Positions 25,701 through 34,440 are shown, numbered from the stretch's first letter. The stretch: 38,434 nucleotides of DNA from Caldisericaceae bacterium (GCA_027023025.1 JALVXB010000024.1:1-38434), one strand, 5' to 3'. Numbers and translations are program-made. The notes: a model not told the origin generated them from the sequence alone.

Positions 25701-28300
25701 TTGAACTTCACCTCTCCTTTTTCCATATACGCTTCTATTACTGCGCCTTTTTCTATGTTGTTTCTCAGAATAAACTCTGCAAGCGGATTTTCAAGGTACT
25801 TCTGAATTGTTCTTCTCAGCGGCCTTGCCCCGTAGATTGGGTCAAATCCCTTGTTTGCAAGGAATACTTTTACATCTTCGTTTACTTTCAGCACGATTTC
25901 CCGCTCTTTTAGTTTCCTCATCGTGTAGCCGAGCAAAATGTCCACGATCTTCTTGAGCTGTTCCATGCCTAACGGGTTGAATACGATAATTTCGTCAATC
26001 CTGTTGAGGAATTCTGGCCTGAACACATGGCGCATTTCTTCCTGCACTCGTTCCACTACGCGGTCGTACTGTGTGCTGTATTCCCGGGTCCCGGGGATCG
26101 CGTTTATCTCCGTGATGTACCTGCTACCGATGTTGGAAGTCATTATGATAATCGTATTTCTAAAGTCTACCGTCCTGCCTTTTGAGTCCGTGAGCCTTCC
26201 GTCGTCGAGCACCTGCAGAAGTATGTTGAACACATCCGGGTGTGCTTTTTCAATTTCGTCGAGCAAAACGACGGAATACGGATGCCTGCGCACTGCTTCC
26301 GTGAGCTGCCCTCCCTGTTCGTAACCTACATATCCAGGAGGTGCGCCTATAAGACGGGAAACTGAGAACTTCTCCATGTATTCCGACATGTCGATCCTGA
26401 TTAAGGCCTTTTCCGTGTCAAACAGGAATTCTGCAAGTGCTTTTGCAAGCTCAGTTTTACCAACGCCTGTAGGTCCGAGGAATATAAACGAGCCAAGCGG
26501 CCTGTTCGGGTCTGAGAGTCCTGCACGCGCTCTGCGGATTGCGTTTGCAACTGCTTTGATTGCCTGGTCCTGTCCTACGACGCGTTTCCTCAGTTCGTCT
26601 TCGAGGTGAAGCAGTTTGTCCCTTTCTGATTCTAACATTTTTGAAACGGGGATGCCCGTCCACTTGGAAACGACCTCTGCAACTTCTTCTTCGCCTACTT
26701 CTTCTTTAAGGAGTGGATGGTCTTTCTGGATTTCTGCAAGTCTTTTATTTGCTTCGTCTAGTTTCTTCTGAAGAGTTGGAATTTCGCCGTAAAGAATGCG
26801 TGCTGCTTCGTCCAGGTCTCCGCGCCTTTCCGCAAGTTTTGCTTTCGTTTTCAGGTCGTCTATTTGTTTTTTAATTTGCCTGATTTCGTTAATTGCTTCT
26901 TTTTCTTTACGCCACTTTGCCGTAAGGGCGGCGTCTTTTTCCTTCAGGGATGCAAGTTCTTTTTCTAATTGTTTTAGCCTCTCTGCCGTTTGAGGGTCGC
27001 CTTTTTCTCGCTCGAGTGCCTTCTTTTCCATTTCTAGCATTCTGATTTTCCGCTTCAGTTCGTCAAGTTCTACGGGCATGCTGTCGATTTGCATCCTCAA
27101 AAGGGACGCTGCTTCGTCTATCAGGTCTATTGCTTTATCTGGAAGGAATCTGTCCGTAATGTAGCGTGCGGAAAGTTTTGCCGCTGCGACGAGTGCTGCG
27201 TCTTTTATTTTTACTCCGTGGTGCACTTCGTACTTCTCTTTCAGTCCGCGCAAAATGGCGATCGTTTCTTCTATGGAAGGCTCCTTTACGAATACGGGCT
27301 GGAACCTTCTTTGCAGTGCTGCATCCTTTTCTATGTACTTCCTATATTCGTCAATTGTCGTTGCGCCGATCGTGCGAAGTTCTCCTCGTGCAAGGGCAGG
27401 CTTCAGCATGTTGGATGCGTCAAGCGAGCCTTCAGTTGCGCCTGCACCAACGACCGTGTGGATTTCGTCTATGAACAGAATAATTTTGCCCTCTGCTTTT
27501 TTAATTTCTTCGATAACGGCTTTTAGCCTGTCTTCAAACTCTCCTCTGAACTTTGCGCCTGCAACGAGTGCACCGAGGTCCAGCTGGAAAATCGTTTTGT
27601 CCTTCAGTGTTTCGGGCACATCGCCTGCAACAATTCTCTGCGCGAGCCCTTCCACGATTGCCGTTTTACCCACGCCTGCTTCACCTATGAGGATTGGATT
27701 GTTTTTCGTTCTGCGTGTAAGAATTTGCATCGTGCGCCTGATTTCTTCGTCTCGGCCGATGACGGGGTCGAGTTTGCCTTTCCTTGCAAGGTCTGTTAAG
27801 TCTCTGCCGTATTTTTCGAGTACTTTGTACTTGTTTTCTGGCGTTTTGTCAGTCACCTTTCTACCACCTCTTATTTCTGTAATTGCTTTTAATACATCCT
27901 GTTTCCTTATGCCGAAAGCGTTGAATAAGCTGGCAAGTTCTGTGTCGTCCAGCGCTGCAAGGAACAGGTGTTCTGTACTTATAAATTCGTCCTGCATTCT
28001 CGCTGCTTCCGCTTCTGCCCGTTTGAAAAGGGCATCGAGCCTGCTCGTTATGTAAAATTCCTTTGACAAACTGCCTTCTACTTTTGGAAAACGAGAAATG
28101 CGTTCGTAAAGTGCATTTAAGAATGCGTTTTTGTCTACTTTTAGGCTGTTAAGGATAAGGGGAACGAGTCCATCTTGCTGCTGAGTAAGTGCAACGAGCA
28201 AGTGTTCAACATCAACTGCCTGATTACCTTCGTTTACTGCGATGTCTTTTGCATTAACGAGTGCTTCCTGCACTTTTTCAGTAAACTTCTCCTGATTCAT
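25688..28300 (-). CDS. clpB: ATP-dependent disaggregase ClpB
   Basis: 870 residues from the ATG at 28300, which has AAAGGAGGTG upstream; the open frame extends 18 codons further but without support. It has the double Clp N-domain repeat, AAA1 with GEAGVGKTA and [13 protein letters not shown], a long coiled-coil middle domain (about 400-520, rich in Glu/Lys/Leu), AAA2 with [32 protein letters not shown] and [16 protein letters not shown], and the C-terminal [16 protein letters not shown]. ClpB extracts proteins from aggregates, usually with DnaK, which is not in this window. No CIRCE element is visible. It leads an unusual operon with rsmG, a membrane protein, GDPD and a secreted protease. Confidence 0.97.
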   Translation of the reverse strand: MNQEKFTEKVQEALVNAKDIAVNEGNQAVDVEHLLVALTQQQDGLVPLILNSLKVDKNAFLNALYERISRFPKVEGSLSKEFYITSRLDALFKRAEAEAARMQDEFISTEHLFLAALDDTELASLFNAFGIRKQDVLKAITEIRGGRKVTDKTPENKYKVLEKYGRDLTDLARKGKLDPVIGRDEEIRRTMQILTRRTKNNPILIGEAGVGKTAIVEGLAQRIVAGDVPETLKDKTIFQLDLGALVAGAKFRGEFEDRLKAVIEEIKKAEGKIILFIDEIHTVVGAGATEGSLDASNMLKPALARGELRTIGATTIDEYRKYIEKDAALQRRFQPVFVKEPSIEETIAILRGLKEKYEVHHGVKIKDAALVAAAKLSARYITDRFLPDKAIDLIDEAASLLRMQIDSMPVELDELKRKIRMLEMEKKALEREKGDPQTAERLKQLEKELASLKEKDAALTAKWRKEKEAINEIRQIKKQIDDLKTKAKLAERRGDLDEAARILYGEIPTLQKKLDEANKRLAEIQKDHPLLKEEVGEEEVAEVVSKWTGIPVSKMLESERDKLLHLEDELRKRVVGQDQAIKAVANAIRRARAGLSDPNRPLGSFIFLGPTGVGKTELAKALAEFLFDTEKALIRIDMSEYMEKFSVSRLIGAPPGYVGYEQGGQLTEAVRRHPYSVVLLDEIEKAHPDVFNILLQVLDDGRLTDSKGRTVDFRNTIIIMTSNIGSRYITEINAIPGTREYSTQYDRVVERVQEEMRHVFRPEFLNRIDEIIVFNPLGMEQLKKIVDILLGYTMRKLKEREIVLKVNEDVKVFLANKGFDPIYGARPLRRTIQKYLENPLAEFILRNNIEKGAVIEAYMEKGEVKFKLAK

Positions 28301-28442
28301 TATTACACCTCCTTTCCTTGTTTTGTACTTAAATTGCCTAATGAATTTTAACACAATTTTGCAATTTTTCGAAATACTTTGGCATCTGTTTTTACTATTA
28401 GTACCTGTTTTTGTTTTGTAAAATTTGCCCTTAAATCTACTT

Positions 28443-28470
28443 TTGTAAAAGGTAAGTATTTCTGTATAAT
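28443..28470 (+). promoter_or_regulatory. Promoter of the L,D-transpeptidase gene, placed for a leaderless transcript
   Basis: TTGTAA (28443-28448), a 16-bp spacer and a perfect TATAAT (28465-28470). The gene's ATG is at 28477, seven bases after the -10 box, which is where transcription should begin. There is no Shine-Dalgarno sequence before the ATG. Confidence 0.6.
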
Positions 28471-28476
28471 TTTGTT

Positions 28477-29019
28477 ATGAAAAAATTTTTTATTTTGCTG
28501 CTTCTTTTGGTGATGCTTTTTGCAGTAGCGTTTAGCAGCGCAAAGGCAGATGGGGATTATTCAATTGTGGTGAATAAATCGTATCACTTACTGTTCCTTA
28601 AAAATAACGGCAAAATTGTCCGCGTAATACCTGTAACGATAGGGAAAGGCGGGGACAGCGAAACGCCTGTGGGCAATTTCTCTATCGTGAGCATAGTGCA
28701 CAATCCGAAGTGGTACTTTAACGGCAAGGTTTATCCTCCGTATAACGAGGATCCCGAGAACGGGCTTGGCGTGTGCTGGATGGGTATATCTCTTCCTTCT
28801 TACGGCATACACGGGACGAACGAACCGTTTTCTCCTGGCAGAAACCGCTCACACGGGTGTGTGCGTATGAACAATAACGATGTAAAGTACCTTTCTTCTG
28901 TTTCTTATATCGGCGAGCCCGTAAAAATAGAAAGTGGAGAAATGGATAGTATTTCAGAACACATGAAGGTGATCAATATGCTTTACGACATAGAAAACTT
29001 TTTAGGGGGTGAAAAATGA
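28477..29019 (+). CDS. L,D-transpeptidase (YkuD family)
   Basis: 180 residues. A signal peptide (about 1-24) is followed by a YkuD domain: YSIVVNKSYHLLFL, GKGGDSETPVGNFSI, YGIHGTNEP (H112) and the catalytic motif SHGCVRMNN (H126, C128, R130). The family forms 3-3 cross-links in peptidoglycan or attaches proteins to it, outside the cytoplasmic membrane. Its presence supports a peptidoglycan-containing envelope. It is transcribed divergently from clpB and overlaps the next gene by 4 bp. Confidence 0.9.
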   Translation: MKKFFILLLLLVMLFAVAFSSAKADGDYSIVVNKSYHLLFLKNNGKIVRVIPVTIGKGGDSETPVGNFSIVSIVHNPKWYFNGKVYPPYNEDPENGLGVCWMGISLPSYGIHGTNEPFSPGRNRSHGCVRMNNNDVKYLSSVSYIGEPVKIESGEMDSISEHMKVINMLYDIENFLGGEK

Positions 29020-29504
29020 GCAAAGGGAAAATAATGGGAATTGCGTTTTTGGTCGTTGCACTTGGGTTTGCTGCGTGGCTTCTTTCCACGACGGGCGCAA
29101 GAAGCGCTGGGGGGACTGTTCTGGGTATTATTATCCTCGTAATTCTTCCTGCAATTATAGGTGTGTACCTGTTTATCAGCGGCGGCAAAGAGGAAAAGAC
29201 GATGAAGAAGTTAGAGCTTGAGCAGAAAATTCTTAACGCCGTGGAAACGCGTGGAACTGTAAAAGTAAACCAGCTAATCCTCGAACTCGGCCTGAGCAGG
29301 GACACATTCAGGGATTATCTTGAAGACCTCGTAGGAAAGGGACTGTTTACCGGGTATGTGGACTGGAAAGGCGGGAAACTCGTATCTGCAGATATGGCAA
29401 AGTTGGATATGCATAAGTGTCCGAACTGCGGTGCGCCTCTTGAACTTGCAGGAAAAGGTGTGGTTAGGTGTCCTTACTGCGGAACGGAAATTTTCCTGAA
29501 GTAG
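29016..29504 (+). CDS. Membrane-anchored winged-helix and zinc-ribbon protein
   Basis: 162 residues; family not recognised. Two N-terminal membrane helices (about 5-23 and 33-55) are followed by a Lys/Glu stretch, a winged-helix-like region (about 66-125: ILNAVETRGTVKVNQLILEL, then LSRDTFRDYLEDLVGKGL) and a C-terminal zinc ribbon with CPNCGAPL (C135, C138) and CPYCGTEIF (C152, C155). This layout suggests a membrane-tethered regulator or adaptor, but no target is evident. ATGA overlap with the L,D-transpeptidase gene and GGGGGTG upstream indicate coupled translation, hinting at a cell-wall-related role. Confidence 0.75.
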   Translation: MSKGKIMGIAFLVVALGFAAWLLSTTGARSAGGTVLGIIILVILPAIIGVYLFISGGKEEKTMKKLELEQKILNAVETRGTVKVNQLILELGLSRDTFRDYLEDLVGKGLFTGYVDWKGGKLVSADMAKLDMHKCPNCGAPLELAGKGVVRCPYCGTEIFLK

Positions 29505-29573
29505 TTTTTAAAAAAAGGGTTTTTCGCGGGCAGCTTTTGATGGTGCCTTCGGACACAGGGTTGTGGGATTTGT

Positions 29574-29591
29574 AAAATTAAGCTTAATTTT
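29574..29591. promoter_or_regulatory. 18-bp perfect palindrome upstream of the gamma-carbonic anhydrase gene
   Basis: AAAATTAAGCTTAATTTT is a perfect dyad, about 70 bp before the next ATG and 70 bp after the previous stop. It could be a protein-binding operator, or a weak hairpin terminator for the upstream pair since it ends in T. AT-rich DNA gives such dyads by chance occasionally. Confidence 0.3.
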
Positions 29592-29660
29592 TCTAAACGA
29601 TTTTAGATTGAATTTTTTAACGGATAGTTTTAAGTGGAATGCGAATCGGAGGTTAAGCGT

Positions 29661-30167
29661 ATGATTATATCTTACAAAGGTAAAACGCCTAAAATTGCAA
29701 AGAGTGCGTTTATTGCAGAAACTGCCGTAATTATTGGAGATGTTACGATAGGAGAAGACGCAAACATCTGGTACGGCGCCGTACTTCGCGGGGACATCGC
29801 GCCGATTGTTATAAAGAAAGGAGCAAATATTCAGGACAATACCGTAATTCATGTGGACCTAGACATTCCCTGCATCGTCGGAGAGTATGTGACTGTGGGG
29901 CACGCAGCAATTCTTCATTCCACAGTAGTAGAGGCAGAATCGCTAATAGGTATGGGCGCAACGCTTCTTACAGGCTCACACATCGGTGCGCATTCAATCA
30001 TTGGTGCAAATGCACTCGTAACTGAAAACAAAACGATCCCAGAAGGTACGCTTGCCGTGGGTATCCCTGCAAAAGTCGTGCGCAATTTAACGGATAAAGA
30101 GAAAGCATTTATAAAAGAAAACGCACTGCACTACATAGAACTCGGACGGGAGTATAAAGGTAAGTAG
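29661..30167 (+). CDS. Gamma-carbonic anhydrase family protein (left-handed beta helix)
   Basis: 168 residues from the ATG at 29661 (CGGAGGT upstream); an earlier GTG at 29634 adds nine codons without support. Hexapeptide repeats run through most of the chain. The metal ligands fit the gamma-CA pattern: H64 in TVIHVD, H81 and H86 in VGHAAILHS, with the conserved R43/D45 in LRGDIAP and Q58/D59 in NIQDN. Members hydrate CO2 or are inactive homologues (YrdA, PaaY-like). A link with the PEP carboxylase that uses bicarbonate is plausible but not shown by the local order. The C-terminal helix is as expected. Confidence 0.88.
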   Translation: MIISYKGKTPKIAKSAFIAETAVIIGDVTIGEDANIWYGAVLRGDIAPIVIKKGANIQDNTVIHVDLDIPCIVGEYVTVGHAAILHSTVVEAESLIGMGATLLTGSHIGAHSIIGANALVTENKTIPEGTLAVGIPAKVVRNLTDKEKAFIKENALHYIELGREYKGK

Positions 30168-30320
30168 CACAGCAAAAAGTTTGTGTGAACACTATTATTG
30201 TTCTGTACTACTGTGGATAGGCTTGATTTATTGGTCTGGTTTTTGTCCTGGTGAAGTGTTAATGAAGGTTTCTTATGCCGGTTATGCTACTACACTAACT
30301 AACATTAGCAATATACCTTT

Positions 30321-30360
30321 TGTTGTCGCGTTAAATGCAGTGAAAAATCTTTACCTTAAC
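30321..30360 (-). repeat. Inverted copy of repeat family 2
   Basis: Read on the minus strand, 30360-30330 gives GTTAAGGTAAAGATTTTTCA, then CTGCATTTAAC. This aligns with the GTTAAGGCAGAGAT...TTCGCTCCGCTCAAC unit of the array at 16263-16720, with about 24 of 31 positions alike by eye. Confidence 0.5.
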
Positions 30361-30492
30361 AAAACTTCCTTTGAGAAAGTATAGCCGTGACGCTTTCCTT
30401 TCTGAGTGTGTAAAAAACCATTTTTCTCATTTGCTTCTTAATGTATTATTTTTCTGCATTTACTTTGGTCAACAAAGCACTCTTTCATCTAT

Positions 30493-30520
30493 TTGCAAAT
30501 CCGTAAACTTATAATAAAAT
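30493..30520 (+). promoter_or_regulatory. Candidate promoter of the murJ-rfb locus
   Basis: TTGCAA (30493-30498) and TAAAAT (30515-30520) are separated by 16 bp, with a TATAAT at 30510 that overlaps but is too close to the -35. The leader to the TTG at 30564 would be about 37 nt. Confidence 0.35.
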
Positions 30521-30563
30521 ATGCACGCAAATAATAATTTAGGGAGATAATGGAGATAATTTA

Positions 30564-32156
30564 TTGAAATTTTTAAAGCGAGTTGCAAATTCAAGAATTT
30601 TACGCTGGCAGACTGTATCCGAGTCTGCACTAATTCTAACTACTATTACTTTTCTGAGTAAGATTATTGGGTATCTCCGTACGGTGCTCGTTGCCTACTA
30701 TTTTGGTACGAGCGCCCAGGTGGATGCGTTTGTCGTTGCCATGCTTATTCCTTCTCTTGTGTTTGGAATTATAGCAGGTGGCTTGCAAACCGTTATTATC
30801 CCGGTATACACTGAGGAGAAGCAAAAAAATTTGCAGAAAGCAAAGACTTTTGTCAACCAGATATTTTTAATAAATGTTATCGTTCTTTTACTATTCTCCT
30901 TTATTATGTTTTTGTTTCCTACCGCATTTGTAAAAGTAGTTGCATACGGCTTTAAAGGTACGCGGCTTTCGCAGGCTACTTACTTTATGCGTTTTCTTAT
31001 AATATTTGGTTTCTTTAATGTATTTATCGGTTTTTTTATAGGTTTGTTGCAGTCAGAAAGGCAGTTTTTGTTTCCAGCTGTTGTTACGCTTGTTGGTAAC
31101 TTATTTATACCGTTTTCTCTACTTTTGTTTGCAAAGAGAATAGGCATAAATAGTTGGACAATAGGCGAAATCTCGTTTGGTACTTTCAGCTTTTCTGGAA
31201 TGTTTCTTTATTTGTATTTTAGAAAACGATTTTTTAGACATTTCAAGTTTTTTAGTGTTGATTGGAAAAAGGTTTGGCATTTTTTTGTACTTCTTTTTCC
31301 AATAATTTTGACATCTGGTGCAAATGCGTTGTATCAAATTATAGATAAGGCGGTAGCATCTTCTCTCCCTGTGGGTTCTGTTGCAGCATTAAATTTTGCA
31401 CAACTTATTTATAGAATTCCGTTAGGTCTCTTGTCTATACCAATTATAGTTTCTGTTTATCCTTTATTTTCAGGTTTTGCTATTAAAAAGCAATATGAAC
31501 AATATGTGAAGGTATTTCAGGATACTTTTACTGTATTAATGTTTATAATAGTTCCTGTATTAGTTTTATTTGTAGTATATGCGTATCCGATTGTTCGTAT
31601 TCTTTATCAACATGGTGCTTTTACATCTAACTCTACTTCGCTTACTGCATTTGCTGTTTCAATGTATTCTATGGGTCTTTTTACTATATCTATAAATCTT
31701 CTTTTTCAAAGAGTGTTTTTTTCTTTTAAAGATACAAAAACTCCTTTATATATTACAATATCTATTCTAGTTTTTAATGCAGTAGGAGATGTTTTGTTGT
31801 CAAAGATTTTGGGTGTTGGCGGAATAGGACTTGCAACAGCACTTGCAACAATAATAGGCTTTTTCTTATACACGCTAACAATAAGAAGAAAGGGTTTAAT
31901 TAATATTTTATATGATTCTTTGGCAAAAGAAGGATTAAAGATAATTTGTGCTTCTGCTATGATGCTTTTTGTTGCATTGTTGTTTAAAAAATTTATAAAC
32001 TATTCTCAAACCTTTGTTGTTTTACTATTTCGTTTTACGGTAGTGGTAATACTTCTCGTTGCATCGTATTTAATTTCTGCATATCTGTTAAAGTCTTCAG
32101 GATTGAGTATTTTTGTGAAGTATTTAAGGAGGATGTTTAGAAAGTTTTCTTTATAG
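30564..32156 (+). CDS. murJ: MurJ/MviN-type lipid II flippase
   Basis: 530 residues with about 14 hydrophobic helices. Family marks are TFLSKIIGYLRTVLVAYYFG near the N-terminus, the helix-2 segment VDAFVVAMLIPSLVFGIIAGGLQTVIIPVYTEE, and RIPLGLLSIPIIVSVYPLFS in the middle. MurJ flips lipid-linked peptidoglycan precursor across the membrane; in a polysaccharide locus a homologue could instead flip another lipid-linked glycan. Translation appears to start at TTG 30564 after TGGAGATAA. The first third is noticeably richer in G+C than the rest, which is as AT-rich as the following rfb genes. It heads the locus, with rfbA 56 bp downstream. Confidence 0.88.
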   Translation: MKFLKRVANSRILRWQTVSESALILTTITFLSKIIGYLRTVLVAYYFGTSAQVDAFVVAMLIPSLVFGIIAGGLQTVIIPVYTEEKQKNLQKAKTFVNQIFLINVIVLLLFSFIMFLFPTAFVKVVAYGFKGTRLSQATYFMRFLIIFGFFNVFIGFFIGLLQSERQFLFPAVVTLVGNLFIPFSLLLFAKRIGINSWTIGEISFGTFSFSGMFLYLYFRKRFFRHFKFFSVDWKKVWHFFVLLFPIILTSGANALYQIIDKAVASSLPVGSVAALNFAQLIYRIPLGLLSIPIIVSVYPLFSGFAIKKQYEQYVKVFQDTFTVLMFIIVPVLVLFVVYAYPIVRILYQHGAFTSNSTSLTAFAVSMYSMGLFTISINLLFQRVFFSFKDTKTPLYITISILVFNAVGDVLLSKILGVGGIGLATALATIIGFFLYTLTIRRKGLINILYDSLAKEGLKIICASAMMLFVALLFKKFINYSQTFVVLLFRFTVVVILLVASYLISAYLLKSSGLSIFVKYLRRMFRKFSL

Positions 32157-32212
32157 AATATTTCTCGTTTTTTATATTTGTGGATATAATTTAAAAACAA
32201 GGAGGTATAGAC

Positions 32213-32941
32213 ATGAAAGGCATTGTTTTGGCGGGTGGTACAGGGTCAAGGCTTTATCCTTTAACAAAGGTGACAAATAAACATTTACTGCCGGTAGGAC
32301 GATATCCTATGATTTTTTATCCGATTTATCGGTTAAAGCAGGCAGGGATTAGTGAAATTTTAATTGTAACAGGAAGAGAACATATGGGTGATGTCATGGA
32401 ATTGCTTGGTAGTGGTAGAGATTATGGTGTAGAATTTACCTATAAAGTACAAGATCAAGCTGGTGGTATTGCACAGGCTCTGGGCCTTGCAAGGAATTTT
32501 GTAAATAACGATAGATGTGTAGTAATCTTAGGTGATAATATATTTGAAGATGATCTATCACCGTATATAAAATCTTTTGAGGGCCAAAAGGTGGGTGCAA
32601 AAATCTTATTAAAAGAAGTTAGCGATCCTACGCGATTTGGAGTAGTAGAATTAGAAGGCAAGAGGATTGTTTCTATTGAGGAAAAACCTAAAAAGCCCAA
32701 GAGTAATTTTGCCGTTACTGGAATCTATATGTACGATTCTAATGTTTTTGATATAGTAAAAACTCTTAAACCGTCAGGAAGAGGCGAGCTTGAGATAACA
32801 GATGTGAATAATGCTTATATAAAAAAAGACTTGCTTACCTACGATATATTAAAGGGCTGGTGGACAGATGCTGGAACCCCGGAATCTCTATTTAAATCTA
32901 ATGCTTTAGCTAAAGATATAATACTGGATTTTGGAGAGTAA
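32213..32941 (+). CDS. rfbA: Glucose-1-phosphate thymidylyltransferase
   Basis: 242 residues, the length of the short RmlA form. The nucleotide-binding start LAGGTGSRLYPLTKVTNKHLLPVG, then QDQAGGIAQAL, ILGDNIFED with the metal-binding Asp, and GVVELEGKRIVSIEEKPKKPKS are diagnostic. It makes dTDP-glucose from glucose-1-phosphate and dTTP, the first step to dTDP-L-rhamnose. AAGGAGGT precedes the ATG. It is followed four bases later by rfbC, so the genes are co-transcribed. Confidence 0.93.
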   Translation: MKGIVLAGGTGSRLYPLTKVTNKHLLPVGRYPMIFYPIYRLKQAGISEILIVTGREHMGDVMELLGSGRDYGVEFTYKVQDQAGGIAQALGLARNFVNNDRCVVILGDNIFEDDLSPYIKSFEGQKVGAKILLKEVSDPTRFGVVELEGKRIVSIEEKPKKPKSNFAVTGIYMYDSNVFDIVKTLKPSGRGELEITDVNNAYIKKDLLTYDILKGWWTDAGTPESLFKSNALAKDIILDFGE

Positions 32942-32944
32942 ATA

Positions 32945-33502
32945 ATGGGAAAGTACGAATTTATTAAAACTCCCATTAGCGGATTGATTATCGTTAAAAC
33001 TACGCAGTTTAAGGACGAAAGGGGTTTCTTTATTGAAACATACAATGAGGATATTTTTAGATTTAATGGTATTACGGAGCGGTTTGTACAGGATAATCAT
33101 TCGCATTCAAAAAAAGGCGTTTTGAGAGGCTTACATTTTCAGTTTAAACATCCGCAAGGGAAACTTGTTCGAGTTGTGAAAGGTAGAGTATTTGATGTTG
33201 CCGTTGACTTAAGAAAAGATTCACCTACATTTGGTAAGTGGTTCGGTGTTGAACTTTCGGAAGAGAATCACCTGGAGTTTTACATCCCCCCGCACTTTGC
33301 GCATGGTTTTCTCTCGCTGGAAGATGATACGGAATTTCTATATAAGTGTACTGATTTTTATTATCCTGACGATGAAGGTGGCATTATTTGGAATGATCCT
33401 CAAATAGGCATAGAATGGCCTGTAGACAAAGTACAGGAAATAACTATTTCTGGGAAGGACAAAAAACTGCCAAAATTTGAAGAGGTAATTAAGTACTTAT
33501 GA
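32945..33502 (+). CDS. rfbC: dTDP-4-dehydrorhamnose 3,5-epimerase
   Basis: 185 residues, a cupin of normal RmlC length. RGFFIETYN, QDNHSHSKKGVLRGLHFQ with the catalytic His64, GRVFDVAVDLRKDSPTFGKW and YIPPHFAHGFLSL are the expected family segments. It performs the double epimerisation at C3 and C5 in the dTDP-L-rhamnose pathway. It starts four bases after rfbA, and rfbD begins 26 bp after its end. Confidence 0.95.
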   Translation: MGKYEFIKTPISGLIIVKTTQFKDERGFFIETYNEDIFRFNGITERFVQDNHSHSKKGVLRGLHFQFKHPQGKLVRVVKGRVFDVAVDLRKDSPTFGKWFGVELSEENHLEFYIPPHFAHGFLSLEDDTEFLYKCTDFYYPDDEGGIIWNDPQIGIEWPVDKVQEITISGKDKKLPKFEEVIKYL

Positions 33503-33528
33503 ATATTTATTTTTGTAGGTAAAACACG

Positions 33529-34389
33529 ATGAAAATAGTTGTATTGGGAAGCAATGGGCAATTAGGTAGGGAATTTGTAAATTATTTGCAAACGACAGAA
33601 AACAAGATTTTCGCTTTTTCTCATTCTACACTTGATGTAGAAGATCTTGAGAAAATAATTAAAACTTTTAGGTCAATAAATCCGGATGTAGTAATAAATT
33701 GCGCTGCTTATACGAAAGTAGACAAAGCTGAGGAAGAAAAAGATTTAGCCTACAGAGTAAATGCAATTGGAGCAAAAAATGTTTCTTTTGCATCTTTTAA
33801 GGTAAATGCAAAAGTTGTCTATTTCAGCACGGATTATGTGTTTAACGGTAAGAAGAATAGCCCTTATATAGAAATAGACCCGCCAGAACCTATATCTATT
33901 TATGGAGAATCGAAATTCTGGGGTGAACAATACACGAGAGAATTCAATTCAAATCATCTCATATTAAGAGTAAGTTGGCTTTATGGAGGTTATGGGAATA
34001 ACTTTGTTAAGACGGTAATTAGGCTTGCTAAAAGTGGTAAACCTCTGAGGATTGTTAATGACCAGTACGGAACTCCTACATATACTTTGGATGTAGTAAA
34101 ACAAACTATTAAACTTTTAGAAAATGCCAGAATCGGGATATATCACTCATCGAATATTGGTGAAACAACCTGGTTTGAGTTTGCAAATAAAGTTCTTGAG
34201 GATTTGGGTCTGGAATCAGAAGTTATTCCAATTGAGTCAAAAGAATATCCTACTTTAGCAAAAAGACCAAAATATTCTGTCTTAAAAAACTACTTTCTTG
34301 AATTAGAGAAGTTGGATATAATGAGACAATGGAAAGTAGCACTAGGTGATTTTATAAACAACTATGGAGAGTGGCTGTTAAATGAATAA
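33529..34389 (+). CDS. rfbD: dTDP-4-dehydrorhamnose reductase
   Basis: 286 residues. The dinucleotide-binding start VVLGSNGQLGREF, VINCAAYTKVDKAEEE, FSTDYVFNGKK, the catalytic YGESKFWGE and LRVSWLYGGYGNNFVKT match RmlD. It reduces the last intermediate to dTDP-L-rhamnose using NAD(P)H. It completes the pathway together with the adjacent rfbA, rfbC and rfbB. Confidence 0.94.
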   Translation: MKIVVLGSNGQLGREFVNYLQTTENKIFAFSHSTLDVEDLEKIIKTFRSINPDVVINCAAYTKVDKAEEEKDLAYRVNAIGAKNVSFASFKVNAKVVYFSTDYVFNGKKNSPYIEIDPPEPISIYGESKFWGEQYTREFNSNHLILRVSWLYGGYGNNFVKTVIRLAKSGKPLRIVNDQYGTPTYTLDVVKQTIKLLENARIGIYHSSNIGETTWFEFANKVLEDLGLESEVIPIESKEYPTLAKRPKYSVLKNYFLELEKLDIMRQWKVALGDFINNYGEWLLNE

Positions 34390-34440
34390 TAATTTAGCCT
34401 TCTAATAGAGGTTCAAAGGAAGCAATGATAGGGTAAAGAA

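Larger units (their letters stand above)
30168..30563. other. Intergenic region with one repeat copy before murJ
   Basis: About 395 bp. An open frame at 30181-30384 has no ribosome site and runs into a copy of the repeat found at 16263-16720, so it is not called. A promoter candidate for murJ closes the region. This is also where base composition turns from the housekeeping style to the AT-rich style of the polysaccharide locus. Confidence 0.5.

Noticed and set aside
28301-28476. CIRCE heat-shock operator upstream of clpB
   Set aside because: No TTAGCACTC/GAGTGCTAA arms were found.
30181-30384. 67-codon open frame before murJ
   Set aside because: No ribosome site, and its second half is the inverted repeat copy; such repeats often create spurious frames.
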